From Entonaema liquescens (Eukaryota; Ascomycota; Sordariomycetes; Xylariales; Xylariaceae): a DNA stretch of 64,000 nucleotides. The stretch spans positions 2,214,001 to 2,278,000 of the forward strand of contig CADCSX010000008.1 in the NCBI GenBank assembly GCA_902805475.1, in the 5' to 3' direction. The notes below the pieces were generated by a model, which made no database searches, was not told the DNA's origin, and saw nothing but the letters and a program-made list of their open reading frames with translations. This document shows positions 21,055-34,205 of this stretch, one piece after another (the first letter of the stretch is position 1; each line of letters begins with the position of its first letter). The translations under genes and the position numbers were made by a program.

Positions 21055-24000
21055 ATGTCAGTACGAAATAACCCTTTCATGCGGAAGGCCTCACCTTCGC
21101 CGTCGCCGTCGCCGGGTCCGAGCGGTGTGGGTAGACCGAAGTCTGCTATATTCCCCTCCCAGTCAAATGTCTTAACGAGAGCAACAACACCACCCACACA
21201 TAATCGCACGCAGTCGCAGGCATCGATAGCTGCTGCCAACCTCCTACCTGCTGGTACAAATGGCCCCCGACCACACCGAGTCGATTCGAAGAGTAATGGA
21301 CCAAACTCAACAACCTTTGCACCGTCGTTTATTAAAGCTGAAGAAGACCGCCGGAAGAGCTTAGACCCTGTTAAAGGAATCGAGGGCGAAAATGACTTTT
21401 CCGGCAAGAGATATGTCTGGCTTAAGGACCCACAAGCTGCTTTCGTTAAAGGTTGGATAGTCGAGGAGCTCGGGGAGGGCCGTATACTAGTACAATGTGA
21501 CGATGGCAGTGTAAGTCTCATTACCATGCATTGTCACTTTTATAGTTATACTAATCTACCTGGTAGCAACGCGAAGTCGAAAGCGAAAGTGTGGATAAGG
21601 TCAACCCGGCCAAGTTTGACAGGGCGAACGATATGGCGGAGCTGACGCACTTAAACGAGGCATCTGTTGTCCACAACCTTCACATGAGATATCAGGCCGA
21701 TCTAATATACACCTACTCAGGATTGTTCTTGGTCACGGTCAACCCTTACTGCCCTCTACCGATATATACAAATGAATTCGTCAACAGGTACAAGGGCCGA
21801 AGCCGGGAAGATACAAAACCGCACATCTTCGCCATGGCTGATGAAGCGTTCCGCAACTTGGTCGATGAGGGAGAAAATCAGAGCATATTGGTCACCGGTG
21901 AATCCGGTGCAGGGAAAACTGAGAATACAAAGAAGGTAATTCAATACCTCGCCGCAGTGGCTCACTCAGAATCTCCGGTGAAGGGCAGAACACAACATTC
22001 TACTCTTTCTCAGCAAATATTACGAGCCAATCCTATACTCGAAGCTTTTGGCAATGCGCAAACTGTTCGAAATAACAATTCCTCTCGATTTGGAAAGTTT
22101 ATTCGTATCGAGTTTACTCGAAATGGAGCAATCGCCGGCGCATTTATTGATTGGTATCTTTTGGAAAAGTCGAGGGTCGTCCGTGTTAATCCTCAAGAAC
22201 GAAATTACCACGTTTTCTACCAGCTCTTAACCGGTGCCGATAAGCAGATGAGACGAGATTTCTTACTTGACGAATTCGAAGTGCAAGATTTCGCTTATAC
22301 CCGTGACGGTCATGATACCATATCCGGCGTCTCTGATATTGACGAATGGGAGTCGCTGCTCGAGGCCTTTGATGTGATGGGATTTTCCGACAGTGAACAG
22401 AAATCCATTCTACGTACTGTTGCCGCAGTCTTACACCTAGGTAACATTACCGTTGTGAAGGAAAGCCGCATGGCTGACCAAGCCCGCCTCGCGCCGGATG
22501 CCAAGGAGGTCGCAGCTAGAGTGTGTAAGCTTCTAGGGATTGCTTTAGAACCGTTCTTACAAGGACTCCTTCATCCGAAAGTCAAGGCTGGCCGCGAGTG
22601 GGTTGAGAAGGTTCAAACTCCTGAACAAGTACGACTTGGCATCGATGCCCTAGCAAAAGGCATATACGAGCGAGGCTTCGGAGACCTTGTTACAAGTATT
22701 AACCGTCAATTCGACCGCACAGGGCTCGGAATCGACGATTCACATTTCATTGGCGTACTTGATATTGCAGGGTTCGAGATTTTCGAAGAGAACAGCTTCG
22801 AGCAACTGTGCATCAACTACACCAACGAAAAGCTCCAACAATTCTTCAATCACCACATGTTTGTTTTAGAACAGGAAGAGTATGCAAGAGAACAGATTGA
22901 GTGGCAGTTCATTGATTTCGGTCGCGATTTGCAGCCAACCATTGACCTTATCGAATTGCCCAACCCTATCGGTATATTCTCCTGTCTGGACGAAGACAGT
23001 GTCATGCCAAAAGCTACTGACAAATCATTCACGGAGAAGCTGAACTCCTTGTGGGATAAGAAGTCCAATAAATATCGCCCTTCGCGTCCTGGTGCTCGAC
23101 AAGGTTTCATCTTAACTCATTATGCAGCTGAGGTTGAGTATTCAACCGAGAATTGGTTAGAAAAGAACAAGGATCCCCTTAATGACAATATAACCCGACT
23201 CCTAGCCGCTTCTACAGACAAGCATATCGCGAATTTATTCTCGGACTGCGCCGACTCTGACGATGACAATACTACATCTCGAAGCAGGGTCAAAAAGGGA
23301 TTGTTCCGAACGGTCGCTCAAAGACATAAGGAGCAGTTAAGCAGTCTTATGTCCCAACTTAATTCTACACATCCACACTTTGTTCGTTGCATTCTCCCGA
23401 ATCACAAGAAGCGGCCCAAACAATTCAATGCGCTACTTGTTCTCGATCAGTTGAGGTGTAACGGTGTCCTCGAGGGCATAAGAATAGCTCGAACCGGTTT
23501 CCCTAACCGACTGTCGTTCACGGAATTTCGACAACGATATGAGGTTCTCTGCAAGGATATACTCAAGGGACACATGGATGGCCAAGCCGTGGCAGCGTTG
23601 ATGTTAGATAAGCTGGGAATAGACAGGTCTCTTTTCCGAGTCGGTCTTACAAAAGTATTCTTCCGAGCCGGTGTGCTTGCCGAGCTAGAAGAGCAGCGTG
23701 ATGCCTTGATTACCGAGATAATGTCTCGGTTTCAATCCGTAGCTCGCGGCTACATAAAACGACGCCTAGCTTTCAAACGGCTGTATCGCACGGAAGCTAC
23801 TCGGGTAATCCAAAGAAACTTCAATGTCTACCTTGATCTCTGCGAGAATCCTTGGTGGCAGCTTCTTATCAAGATGAAGCCACTGCTAGGCGCAACGCGC
23901 ACGGCTATCGAAGTGAAGAGACGTGACGAGAAAATCCGACTGTTGAACGATAAGATGCGACAAGAAACTGAGAATCGCACTCGGCTCGAAGAGGAAAGGC

Positions 24001-27000
24001 GCAACTGCCACGCAGAATTAATGCGAACGCAGCAGATTCTTGAGAGCGAGCGAGCCCTGGCCCTAGACAAGGAAGAGATCTTTAAACGGTTACAACTTCG
24101 CGAGTCCGAGCTCGAGGAGGAACTAAAAGGCGCCATCGAAGACCAGGAAAAACTCGAGAACCAACTAGATGATCTACTCAGTGCGAAGAAGAGAGCTGAA
24201 CAGGATGTGGACAAATACAGAGCCCAACTTGAGCAAGCAGCTGCTCTCATTGCTCGACTCGAGGAAGAGAAGTCGGAACTCGACACTAGAGTTACAGATC
24301 TCGAAGAAGAAATAGAGGCTCTCTCTCGGAAGCAAGCGGACAGAAGTGCACAGGAAGCCGCTCTCGAAGACGAGGTTAAGATGCTTCAGAGTCAGCTGTC
24401 GTTGAAGGATCGCAAACTACGAGATGTCGAGGGAAAACTACTTAAAGCCGAGCAAGATGGAGACATCAAATTCGCTGCCACTCAAAAGGAGCTGCAGTCT
24501 CTAAAGTCTCGGGAGCAACGCTTAACAAGGGAAAACCGTGAGGCGCTTCAACAGCTTTCTGAATTGTCGAAAACGTCGACGGACTACGAAGAGCTTGTGA
24601 GGAAAAAGGAGAGCGAGCTTGCTATTCTTCGCTCCGATAACAAAAAGTTTCAAATGGATCAACGTAATTTTGACGAGCAGAGGAAGACTTTAAACTCCGA
24701 GAAAGAGAAGATGGCCGACCGCTTACGTGAAGTCCAGGCTGAAATGGTTGCTATGAAATCTCAGCACTCGCAGCTCCAACGTGAAGCAGAAGATGCGAAG
24801 CAGCTACTTCAGGCAAGGCTCTCTGAGGATGCACAAGCAAACCAGAACCGAGAAGTCTTAGAGTCGCAGATCAAGGACCTGAAGGATGAGCTATACAAAG
24901 TTCAGATGGACTTAAGCCGAGAACGCCAATCACGAGATGACGTAGCCCTCCTTGCCGAACACAAATATCAGGCCTTGCAGGAAGAGCATGATAGGCTCAA
25001 GGAGTCGAAAATAACAATTGAGAAGGAGCTCTATCTGCAGCAAGACACTCTACGACGAACGATGGAAGCCCGAGCGACTGCTGAGAAGGAGCGCGACGAA
25101 GCGCGTGACGAAATTCGGCGATTACGAATAGCGAAGACCCAAGCGGAAGAAGCCCGACTGAACGCAGAAGAAGCGGGTGAGCGGAATGCTACTCGTGTAG
25201 CTCGGGAGCGAGAGGCTAGTCTCCAGAAAGATCTCGACGCGACACAAGAGCGGCTGCGATGGTTCGAAGGTGAATGCGAAAAGTTGAATCGCGAGATAGA
25301 AGATCTCAATAAGTTCATGATCTCGTCTGGAGAATATGGTCTCAAAAATGACCAGGCCAAAGAACGCCTAGAGCGTGAATTAGTCACAGTGAAGGGCCGT
25401 CTAACTGCCTCGGAAAATGATAACCGAGCCCTGCTCAACAAGCTGCAGCAAAAGGGTCTCGAAATCGCGCGATCCACCTCAAGGGCTAGTGAGGCCTCGA
25501 GAGGACAGATCATAAGTCTGCAGCGCGAAAAGGCAAGGATAGAGGAGCAGAATGCGGTACTCAACAAGCAGCTGGGGGATGCATCTCTGACTATAGCAGG
25601 CCTCGAAAAGAAGGTTGAAAAGTTGCAACTCAACGTGGAAGATCTCAACCACGAAGTAGCACGTGAAGTCAAGACCAGCCGCAACGCCGAGAAAGCCTCG
25701 TCCAATTACACGATTCAGCTTGCTGAGGCGAATCGAACAATAGAATCCGAGCGTCAGCTACGAACTCAGGCCCAGACTACTGTACGCGCTATGCAAGCGA
25801 CCCTTGACTCTCGAGACAAGGAGTTGGAAGAACTTCGAGCACAAATGCTGCGTATTTTGAAGGCGGTGGATCCCGAGGTCTCGATTCCAGCCCAGGGTGA
25901 TGCAAGTCATGATAAGATCATGAGTCAAAACTTCGATATGCTTAGGAAGATTGAAGAATTGCAGCAGAACCTCCGTGTACAAACTGCTGCACGCACCAGT
26001 GCAGACGCACAACTGGCCGACCTACGTGCAAACCGGGCAGAGTCTCCGGTACGGGCTAAACTAGAGGAGATGCACCCTAACGAGGCTCCTTTCAACGGCT
26101 CTCCTACGCAGAAACGAAGCAAGGTGAACGGAAGGCGTAATTCGGTTCTGTCTACGCCTACTCGCCGTGTTGGTAACGAGAACGATGTGATTCCGGACTC
26201 TGGTAGATCAGACCGCACTGCAGATATTCTCAGCTTCAACAACAGGCAAGATCTGAAGACAGAAGTTGAAGAGTTGCAGAATCAACTTCAAATATCGCAG
26301 ATGCAAAATCGCCACCTCCAGAGCCAACTTGAACGTATCACGCCTACACCAGAAATGAGCCTTGATGATAGCCCCTCGGCTCGCCGGATGAAGAAGCTGG
26401 AGAAAGCCAATAACAGGCTGCACGACATGCTTGACGACTCCGCCAAAAAGGTTTCCCAGTTGGAGAAGTCTATTAGGAGTGGCGAGCTGTCTGTACGAGA
26501 CCTCCAGACCAAATCTCATGAAGAAATTCTTGATCTACTCAACAGTCAAGAAGACTCTAGGCGTGCGCTTCTCCACAATCACAACGACGCCATTGCCGAG
26601 CTAGCCGACGTCAAAGAGCATTTCGAGAAGATGAGGCACGAACGCGCAAGGCTAGAAGTGGAGCTTCGAGATACAAAGTCGGATCTACAAGAAATGGCCG
26701 TCGCTCGAGAGCAAGAATCTACTAGCCGCAGCCAATTACTCCAAGAGTTTACCGATCTACAGATTCGTCTTGACGCTGAAAGCTCTCAGTTAGCAGATGT
26801 GACTTCGAGTCTCGAGATGTATAAGAGTCGTGCCGACGAATACTTCAGCAAACTGGAACAAGCAGAGATCGCCGTCCTGAAGGCGACACGGGCAGAGCAG
26901 TTTGCTAAATCCCAGGCTAAAGAGGCGGAAGAAGCCTACGCTGAGATATTATCCCAGCGCAACAAATCAGATGGAAGTATGGAAGATGTGATGCGCCAGA

Positions 27001-28520
27001 ACCAGCGTCTTGAGGAGAAGCTCGAAGATCTGTCAACAGATCTTGAAGCTGCTTTGCAATCTAAGAAGCGTCTCCAGCACGAGCTAGAAGACTATAGAAG
27101 CCAGCGAGCTATTGATCTCGAGGACAAGGAGTCACAAATGGAGCAGACTCGCAAGAAGTATCAAGCAGAATTCGCTACACTTACTAAGGAACTTGACATA
27201 GCACGGGAGGAGAAGCTCTTCAAGCAGTCCGAAATCATCCGATTACGCGAAGAACTTGATGATCTCCGCTCTAAGTGGGACGATGAAGTACTCAACAGCA
27301 CGACATGGTCAAAAGAAAAAGCACGCCTCGAGAGTACGCTTGCTGACGTCGTTTCATCCCGCGATGAAGCTGTTAGTGCCCACAACGAAGCCCAGAGCAA
27401 AGTTGTTTCCCTCCTTTCTCAAGTCCGTACCCTTCGAAGCTCAGTGGACGATCTTACCGCTGAGCGCGATACTTTAATGAGAGAGAAGTCCAGCATTGAA
27501 GCGAGACTCAAAGAAGCCAAGGCAAATCTTGAAGAGTTGGCCAATAGTGAGAGTCCGGCGATGCGCAACGCTGCTAATACAGACAAAGAAATCCTGGACC
27601 TAAAATCTAGTCTAGCTCAACAGGAAGATATCGCTGCTGCTGCGGTAGAAAAGATGCGGCGAGCCGAGTCACTAGCTACCGAAGTGCAAAAAGAAATCGC
27701 GGCCGAGCGCGAGATCAGCGCCGACCTGTCTAAACAAAAAGCAGAGCTCGAGAAGAGCCTCAACGAAGTGCAAGTACGACTTGTCGATCTGGAAACTAAG
27801 GGATATACAAGCGGCAGCCAGGATATTAAATTCTTGCACAAGCGTATCCAGGAGGTTAGTACAACACCAGATCCCGAACATGAACCTCCCAACAGCGTGA
27901 CAGTATCACAATCTCCAACAACAACAACAACAACAACAACAAGGCCCCTATCTTCTTTATTCCGCAAGCTTACAAGGCGTGTTGCTAATACTCCACCAAC
28001 ACAATAGCTCGAATCGCAGCTTGAGGCTCAAGAGAACGAGCGGTCGAAATCACAGCGTTCTGTCCGCAACGTAGATCGAATAGTAAAGGATCTACAATCT
28101 CAGCTAGAGCGCAAGGACAAGCAAGCTGTGCAGCTCAACGATGACGTATCACGATTACGAGACAGGGTAGAGAAGCTCCTAGTAACAGTCGACGAGCTTC
28201 AAGCTAGTGAAAGCGATATCCAACTATCGGCCCGCCGGGCTGAGCGGGAATTAAGGGAAGAAAAGGAGAAGACTCTACGGCTAGAGCGCGAGCTCGAAGG
28301 GTGGAAACACTTGAGGATGGAAAAGGGTAGCGTGAACGGTAGCGTCCGGCTTAGCACGCCCGCCCTAGAGGGAACGCGGCGTCTCAGCGGATGGCGAAAC
28401 GGAAATGGAACCGCGGGTGACGCGGACGAGACTGCTAGCCTTGGCGGAACTGGTGTCGAGGTGCCAAAACGGACAAGTAGTATCGGACGGAAGCCTAGCC
28501 TAACGAAGGGATTTTTGTGA
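21055..28520 (+). CDS. Class II myosin heavy chain, about 2418 aa
   Basis: Exons 21055-21510, 21567-27854 and 28008-28520 join in phase 0. The order is a Ser/Pro-rich N-terminus, an SH3-like KRYVWLKDPQAAFVKGW segment, the motor with P-loop GESGAGKT (about residue 262), switch I NNSSRFGKF, switch II DIAGFEIFEENSFEQLCINY and the actin-binding region LNSTHPHFVRCILPN, and an IQ-like neck (FQSVARGYIKRRLAFKRL). About 1500 residues of near-continuous coiled coil follow. This matches contractile-ring myosin II (Myo1/MyoB) of filamentous fungi in length and order; it acts with actin at septation. The last 153 bp intron has a GTTAGT donor, ends in TAG and contains a CAA repeat. Without splicing, the frame stays open until that terminal TAG. 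ATG 21055 is preferred because the upstream frame start is TTG. Confidence 0.96.
27915..27943 (+). repeat. CAA trinucleotide microsatellite in the last myosin intron
   Basis: About nine CAA/ACA units lie inside intron 27855-28007. They would encode a short poly-Thr tract if the intron were retained. Confidence 0.85.
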
Positions 28521-29393
28521 AGCATTGGGGGTTGGTGGAGTTATGAGGAACATTGTTAATGTATCAACGATCGAGCGGCGGCTCATGTATGTTACGGAAC
28601 TACGCTTGTATTAATCATGATAATGCATCGAAATGAGGGGGAGGGAGGATAGGATAATATTAAGGCATTGAGCTGGTATTATTTTTAAGGTACGGTTGAA
28701 TGTCTCTATGATGGTAGGATGTAGTTTAACCTAGCGGCCACCCGGGTTTGCTCTGAGCTTTCTCTTCATTACATATGTCTCACCATAGAGCTGTGCTTCT
28801 GTATTGATACCGTCTGAGAAACAGAGTATACGGATGGATATAATCGCATCATCATATAGCAATTGAAGTTGCTACCAACAATAGATCCGAGACATATCAT
28901 TAATTTCCCGACCATGTGATACACAGCAGCACACAAGATAGTCTTTGTTCACCAGATGTGCGACTTGTTTCATACAACCTGGGCGGACGCTGTCCTCACC
29001 TTGAGCTCAATCACGAAATAATCACCATGGGATTCCTTTGTCGTGGAGCGGTAGGGTTTGCTGAGAAGTAGCGCTTGTCAAGCACGTATCCGGATACGCT
29101 GTAGCAAGTAGTACCGTAACGATGTTTAGCCTCACATAAGTTAGATAACCGTTTGCACACTTACACAAACACAAGCTTATGCTTACCTTAGATAGGTACT
29201 TATAAAGACAGCATCATCATCATCATCGACATCAGAAGGTCTCATGGTTCTAGGACTCAGCATCGTCTATCTACCAGTATCCAGTCAGCCAATTTAGTTA
29301 CACAATACACACGCCTTTACTCCAGCGTAAGATCTCCTTCTCTCCCCCTCTCTCTTTCTCTCTTAGAAGAAGAGAGCTAGTTAGCTCATAGCA
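28521..29393. other. Intergenic
   Basis: Myosin 3' flank and upstream region of the small orphan at 29394. It contains a CT-rich tract (29330-29365) just before that start codon, as in many fungal promoters, and CATCAT repeats near 29213-29227. Nothing else seen. Confidence 0.5.
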
Positions 29394-30037
29394 ATGAGTT
29401 TTACTTACTTCCTCCACCAGACACGCTCCTCCGCCCACCAATGGCATAAAGCACCCGCCGGAATGGGCAACATCCTCGGCTCCCAGCGCGTCTTCTACGT
29501 CGGGTACGAGTACTGCCGGGACTCCTCCCACGGATCGAGCGACGACACAAGCGACGACAACGACGTGGTTTACACCCACTATGGCAGGAACCAGTTCTTC
29601 CAGGAGCTTTTCGGAGGAGGACCCCCGGAAGGTTGTGAGTCTCAAGAGGAGATTGGGGACTCGCCGGGAGGATGGAGAGGATGGGGAGGGAAAGTAGTGG
29701 GGATCCAGAGGAAGAAGGGCTGTGTATGAGTTTTCGTTCATTTCCTAACACAACTTACATCTCCTTCTCACCCCTCTCCCCTTTCCCCCTTTCCCCATTC
29801 CCTTTCCCTTTCCTTCATCACACACACCCCTACCGCTCTCAAGGAGAAAAAAAAGGGGGTAATATCGGGAGGAGTCCGACCAAGTATTTAATAGCAGGAC
29901 TAAACCAGCATATCCAGATAACCCGCGACCACTGGGCGCTCAAATTCCGGTCGGAAATCGACACCTCGAAGTTACCGCGGCGAATCAAAGGGTTCCGGAC
30001 GAAGGTCCCGAGCCGGTGCGGGCGGAACTGCGGATAA
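29394..30037 (+). CDS. Small orphan protein, about 140 aa, two exons
   Basis: Exon 1 (29394-29634) ends before GTGAGT, and exon 2 (29856-30037) follows a purine-rich acceptor ending AAAAG. The join is in phase and gives about 140 residues. The protein has an aromatic N-terminus (MSFTYFLHQTRSSAHQW), an acidic Ser/Asp stretch (SSDDTSDDNDVVYTHYGR) and a basic Cys-containing end (RIKGFRTKVPSRCGRNCG). I do not recognise a family, and there is no signal peptide or membrane segment. The acceptor lies in a run of A and G, so the intron 3' end could shift by a few bases. A CT-rich tract precedes the ATG. Confidence 0.5.
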
Positions 30038-31089
30038 GTGCCGCGAGCCCACACGAAGGGAAGTTTTCCATAGCAGGAGATATTATTGTAAGGGGAAGGG
30101 ATGGCGATACCACATTTTCTTAGTTAAATACTTTTGAGTTTATGTGATATTTTACTACCTAGGTATTTGGTGGGTAGAAGCTGGGGATATTGATGGTAAA
30201 GTCAATGTGGACACGACCAAAGCTACCTAGGTATCATGGTAATGCTGGGTAATACAGATTAATTCAAAGGGACATATAACGTAACTAAGAGGGCATATCG
30301 ACGGGGACGATCTAGGAGCCCTTTCTGTTAGACCACTGGATAATACAATGCGGAAATACCAAATCATCATACGGAGACGGGGTTAAGCTTCGCCTTCCGT
30401 AATTCTTATTGTGAGTAGACTTGGCATACTTATTTGTATGCCTTGGTAGAAAGGTAGTTAATGAAACTAGTCAACTCATTATTCAGTATCTTCTGAAATG
30501 TTCACCTAAGTGACGATATACAAGTGCCATATACAAGTGCGATACAAGCTATCATGACAGAAAAGTCAATGAGATGTGGGCATCAAGACTCTTCCTCTCT
30601 TCCCGGCCCCCTCTTCACCACCCCTTTTTTTTTCATTTCCATTTTTCAGTTTTTTTTGTCCCCCTTGCAGATAAATCCTTAGACTCCTAATAGGGCTAAA
30701 TAAGTGTAAAAGAAAACACAAGAGAATATCGTTAGGAAAAGGCCAGTTGCTAACAACAAGGCATAACTAACAGGAAATAAAGTAGGGTGCAAGGGACAAT
30801 TGGGATCACAATCACCCTCCCTTTACCCCTACTTTGCCGATTAAAAAAAAAAGAGAAAAAGAAAAAGGGAAAAAGAAAAAAGAGAGAGAAAAAAAAAGGA
30901 AAGGAAATGCCAACGCAATGACGGCGTGACGTTCCAATAATACAGGACGGTTGCCGGCAATAGGAATTTGTGATAATGTATCACGTCGTCTTCATGATTA
31001 TGCGTTGTAAGCTTTTTGGGTACTGGAATGCCGTTGCTCTTTGTGGTTGGGCCATTGCTTGTTGTGCGTAGGTCCCTCGGATACTCTCC
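30038..31089. other. Intergenic with long purine tract
   Basis: Holds a poly-pyrimidine block at 30600-30665 and a poly-purine (A/G) block at 30841-30907. Two TACCTAGGTA words lie at about 30156-30165 and 30224-30233. No gene recognised. Confidence 0.55.
30841..30907. repeat. Low-complexity poly-purine tract
   Basis: About 65 bases consisting almost only of A and G in the intergenic region. Confidence 0.85.
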
Positions 31090-32645
31090 CTATTCAGGGC
31101 TCTCCTCTAGGCTTTGCTCAACCTTTCGAAGTCGCTCCTTTTTTCTTTCCAACCTAGCTATATAGGCTGTCCATCGGGCTGCGTGCTTCAACCAAGTATT
31201 TTTCCACGTATATCGGCGCCGTTGTCCTGCGCGGAGTTCTTCGTTGGCATACGAGAGAAAGTGGAAGCCCCCTGCAATTTCGACTATGTCACCTAAAGTT
31301 GGCTTGCTTTTAATCTCATCTAGGCGACTGACGTCACCGTCCTTGATTATGCCCTGATAGAATTCACAGATCTTCAAGGCGTCAAGGGGATTTAGTACAG
31401 CAGAAATATCTTCCCAGGCCATATCTTCCCGGTCTAAGTATTGGGAGAAAGATACTTCACACTGCACATCTGCTCCATTCCAACGGATATCGTGTATTGC
31501 GAGTACGTGAAAGGTCAATAGACCATCTGCACTGTATCTCGGTACATCCCTAACTAGTTGACCTCGTGAGTTGGGCGGTTGACATTTACGTCTCGTCCGA
31601 GAAGAGATAGTTCCATAATCACTATTAGCTCTATCCAGAGCCACTCGGTTTTCGCCCGGAATAAGAAGATCTTTAGTAGAGAATCTCCGCAAAAACTGGT
31701 CGATCGCCGGGAAGTTGTTCATCTGCTTGAACCATTCAGGTCTATCCATGCCAATGCGTTCTCTGCGATATTCCACTAAAAATGTAATAGTTAGCAGAAA
31801 GCTCATATTATAGAGTGAAAAAAAAGGTTAAATCACGTATTGACTTACGTGTTTTATTGATTTTCTCTATCAACGTATTAGTGGCTTCACTATGGTGACC
31901 GTAAAGGAAATCTAGTCGGAAGAAAGGTAGGTTCCATATGGTGTGCAGGTTGTCAGGGTACTTAACGAGGCCACGAAGATGCTTGCGCATCTCATCGCGC
32001 TCGTCTGGACCTGAAGGTCCTTCTTCCAGTTCCAGAGCGGCTAAATCCCGAACTAAAGTGAACTCCTTGACGCCAGTTTGACTAAGGATTGCCAATGTGA
32101 TGTGGTCTAATGGGTGTTCAGGGTTGTTCACATACTCACTCCAGTCGTCGTCCCAGCAACATGACTCTAAGGCAATTCGGCGAATTGCCTGGCGGCGAGA
32201 CGGTGTGATGGCTATAAGATATCGGCAAAGAAAGACTACTTCGTGAAAAGAGAATACGTTGACCTTATAGAACGGCTGGAAGTATTCAAGCTCAGCACAG
32301 ATAGTTCGACACACACCAGTAAGCGAAACATTGGTTGGCAGCGGTTCGATCCGGGAATATGGTGGAAGCTCGCTGAATATTTGACGAACAAACTGGTTTG
32401 AGCCTCGGCATCTTGGATCCGGTTTAATATCTTCATCGATATACACTGCATACTCATAAATTGCGAGTCGGATCTTTGGAAGACGTTAGTAATGTTCTCT
32501 AGTAATGGGCATGGATTGACACAAAGGATTATACGTACTTCTAGAGGGATGGTGAGAAGTCTAGACGAGTTGTTCGCCTTGGTGAGAGCGAGGTTGGGGT
32601 GTTGCTGGTCGCCAAGGTCAACAATACCTCTCTAAGAGAATCCAT
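31090..32645 (-). CDS. 2EXR/F-box-like fungal hypothetical protein, about 472 aa, one apparent frame break
   Basis: Exons 32645-32539, 32473-31849 and 31775-31090. Across the first junction the protein reads LLTIPLEIRLAIYEYAV, the motif that opens many fungal 2EXR/F-box-like proteins. GVCRTICAELEYFQPFYKVNVFSF follows, where such proteins have an LLxTCRxIxxE...FYxxNxF stretch. The rest is unrecognised, with a basic coiled C-terminus (RLERKKERLRKVEQSLEE). This group is greatly expanded in fungi and no biochemical role is established. The ATG at 32645-32643 sits in CACCATGG, but its frame meets the motif frame only if one base is added near the GGGG at 32596-32599; exon 1 is one base short of phase. 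An additional upstream exon instead of ATG 32645 is possible. Confidence 0.7.
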
Positions 32646-34205
32646 GGTGTCGGACCAGACAGGCAGTCGGCGGGCAATTGAATCAATACTGATTGCGAAC
32701 TAGGATTCGACAGTGGGAAGATGTGTCGTTAATACGATGTAACTGAATAAGACAACGGATATATTAATATCATATACCGATGATATTAGTATAAGGCGTA
32801 GTAACGATGCGTTGTAATGGAAAGACGATATGCTGATGAATGAACGGCGTCTTGTAAGAGAGGGATGGAGTGAAGGATATTTGTACTGGTTATTTATGCA
32901 CAAAGTTTGCATCCAGTAAAAAGATTCTTTAGTAGTAAATTGGCAGAGTGGGATGTTTAAATACCTGCCTAACAATGTCGAAGAGCTGGGAAGCGGCGAT
33001 GTTCATATTGTTAGCGTGGTTGCCGTAGATGTTACAACTAGCGGCGTTGCCATGGTTAAAACAGCTGCTAGAATTGCGTATATTGGCAGGTACGAGTTAC
33101 TTTGAAGGTACCTTCGACAATGAGGGAAAGAACGGCGTATGTGAAAGATTGCACTTCGTACCTTATACGTAAATTAGGCAGGTACGTCAGGTACGTCAGG
33201 TATGGTAGGTATGGTAGGTATGGTAGGTACGGCAGGTATGGCAGGTACTCAGATCACTTCATTGAGCGTACCTACCTCCAGTCATCAGAGAACTCGTTTG
33301 TTGCCAGTACTCTCTAATGTTTACCTACGGGTAAGTGCAACACATGTCGACTAGAATGGGTAGCAAGACCTTAAAATTGTGAATAGCATCACATGCTGAG
33401 GAGGAGCTTTCTAAGTTGAAGTTCCCATAGAACCGACAACTTTAATTAGTAGAATTAGAGTAAATAATATAAATCAAAATAGCTAGCTATTAATATGATG
33501 TAGACACATCTCTACACCATGATAATACGCTCTCATTTCTTTCCTTATCGACTACCAGGACGCGTATCGTTCCAGAATATTCAGGTCTAAATGAGAAAAA
33601 ACTTTCAGAGAAAACCAGACAAATTCCTTAGCCTCTAGAAACTTAGACCCCTAGTATATCTAACTAGTATTAATATTTAATTGTTTGAGTACCTAATATA
33701 TGCCTTTCATAATTCCAGACAACTACAATATGCCTAATACCTAAAATCAAAAGGCCCCACAAAAGGGGAAATAGGGGGGACTGCTAAATTTTAAACATTT
33801 TACAGATTATTTCACGAGCACAATCACCAACGATTCTTAGGAAAATATATAGTAAAGTTCAAGCACAGCTAAATTTTATTGGGGGTATTACTATTACTAC
33901 AAGTCCATCCATGTTTTTATACACACTCCACCGCCCCAAGCCGCACCCACTTCTCCCCATCTCGCCGTCATCGAGACAAGGGGAGAAGCCCACTTTCCGC
34001 CGAGCCGCCACTGCGTGCCCGCGTATATTAAAAGAAAACCCATCTTTTTGGTTCCAGGTTCCCGAAAAAAAAATATGCAAGTTCGTTCGTAAGGATCGTA
34101 AGAATCTTATGTGACGGCTGTTGGTCAGGTTTGTACTGTACAGAGAAAGAAACTCGCCCTCGGTGAGGCTACTACTAATGTGTCATGTGACGATGCTTAT
34201 GCGCT
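32646..34205. other. Intergenic with 9-bp minisatellite
   Basis: About 1.6 kb of AT-rich sequence between two leftward genes. Apart from the tandem repeat at 33181-33248, I see no gene, RNA or mobile element. Confidence 0.55.
33181..33248. repeat. 9-bp tandem repeat, about 7.5 copies
   Basis: Units of the form GGTAYGKYA follow one another (two GGTACGTCA, three GGTATGGTA, then GGTACGGCA and GGTATGGCA). It can be read as an Arg-Tyr-Val/Gly repeat, but there is no supporting gene around it. Confidence 0.9.

Noticed and set aside
23828..25705. Long minus-strand frames inside the myosin gene
   Set aside because: They are Ser/Arg-rich mirror images of the coiled-coil coding strand, not independent genes.
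33102..33317. Open frame encoding Arg-Tyr-Gly repeats
   Set aside because: The frame is a by-product of the 9-bp tandem repeat; no gene context.
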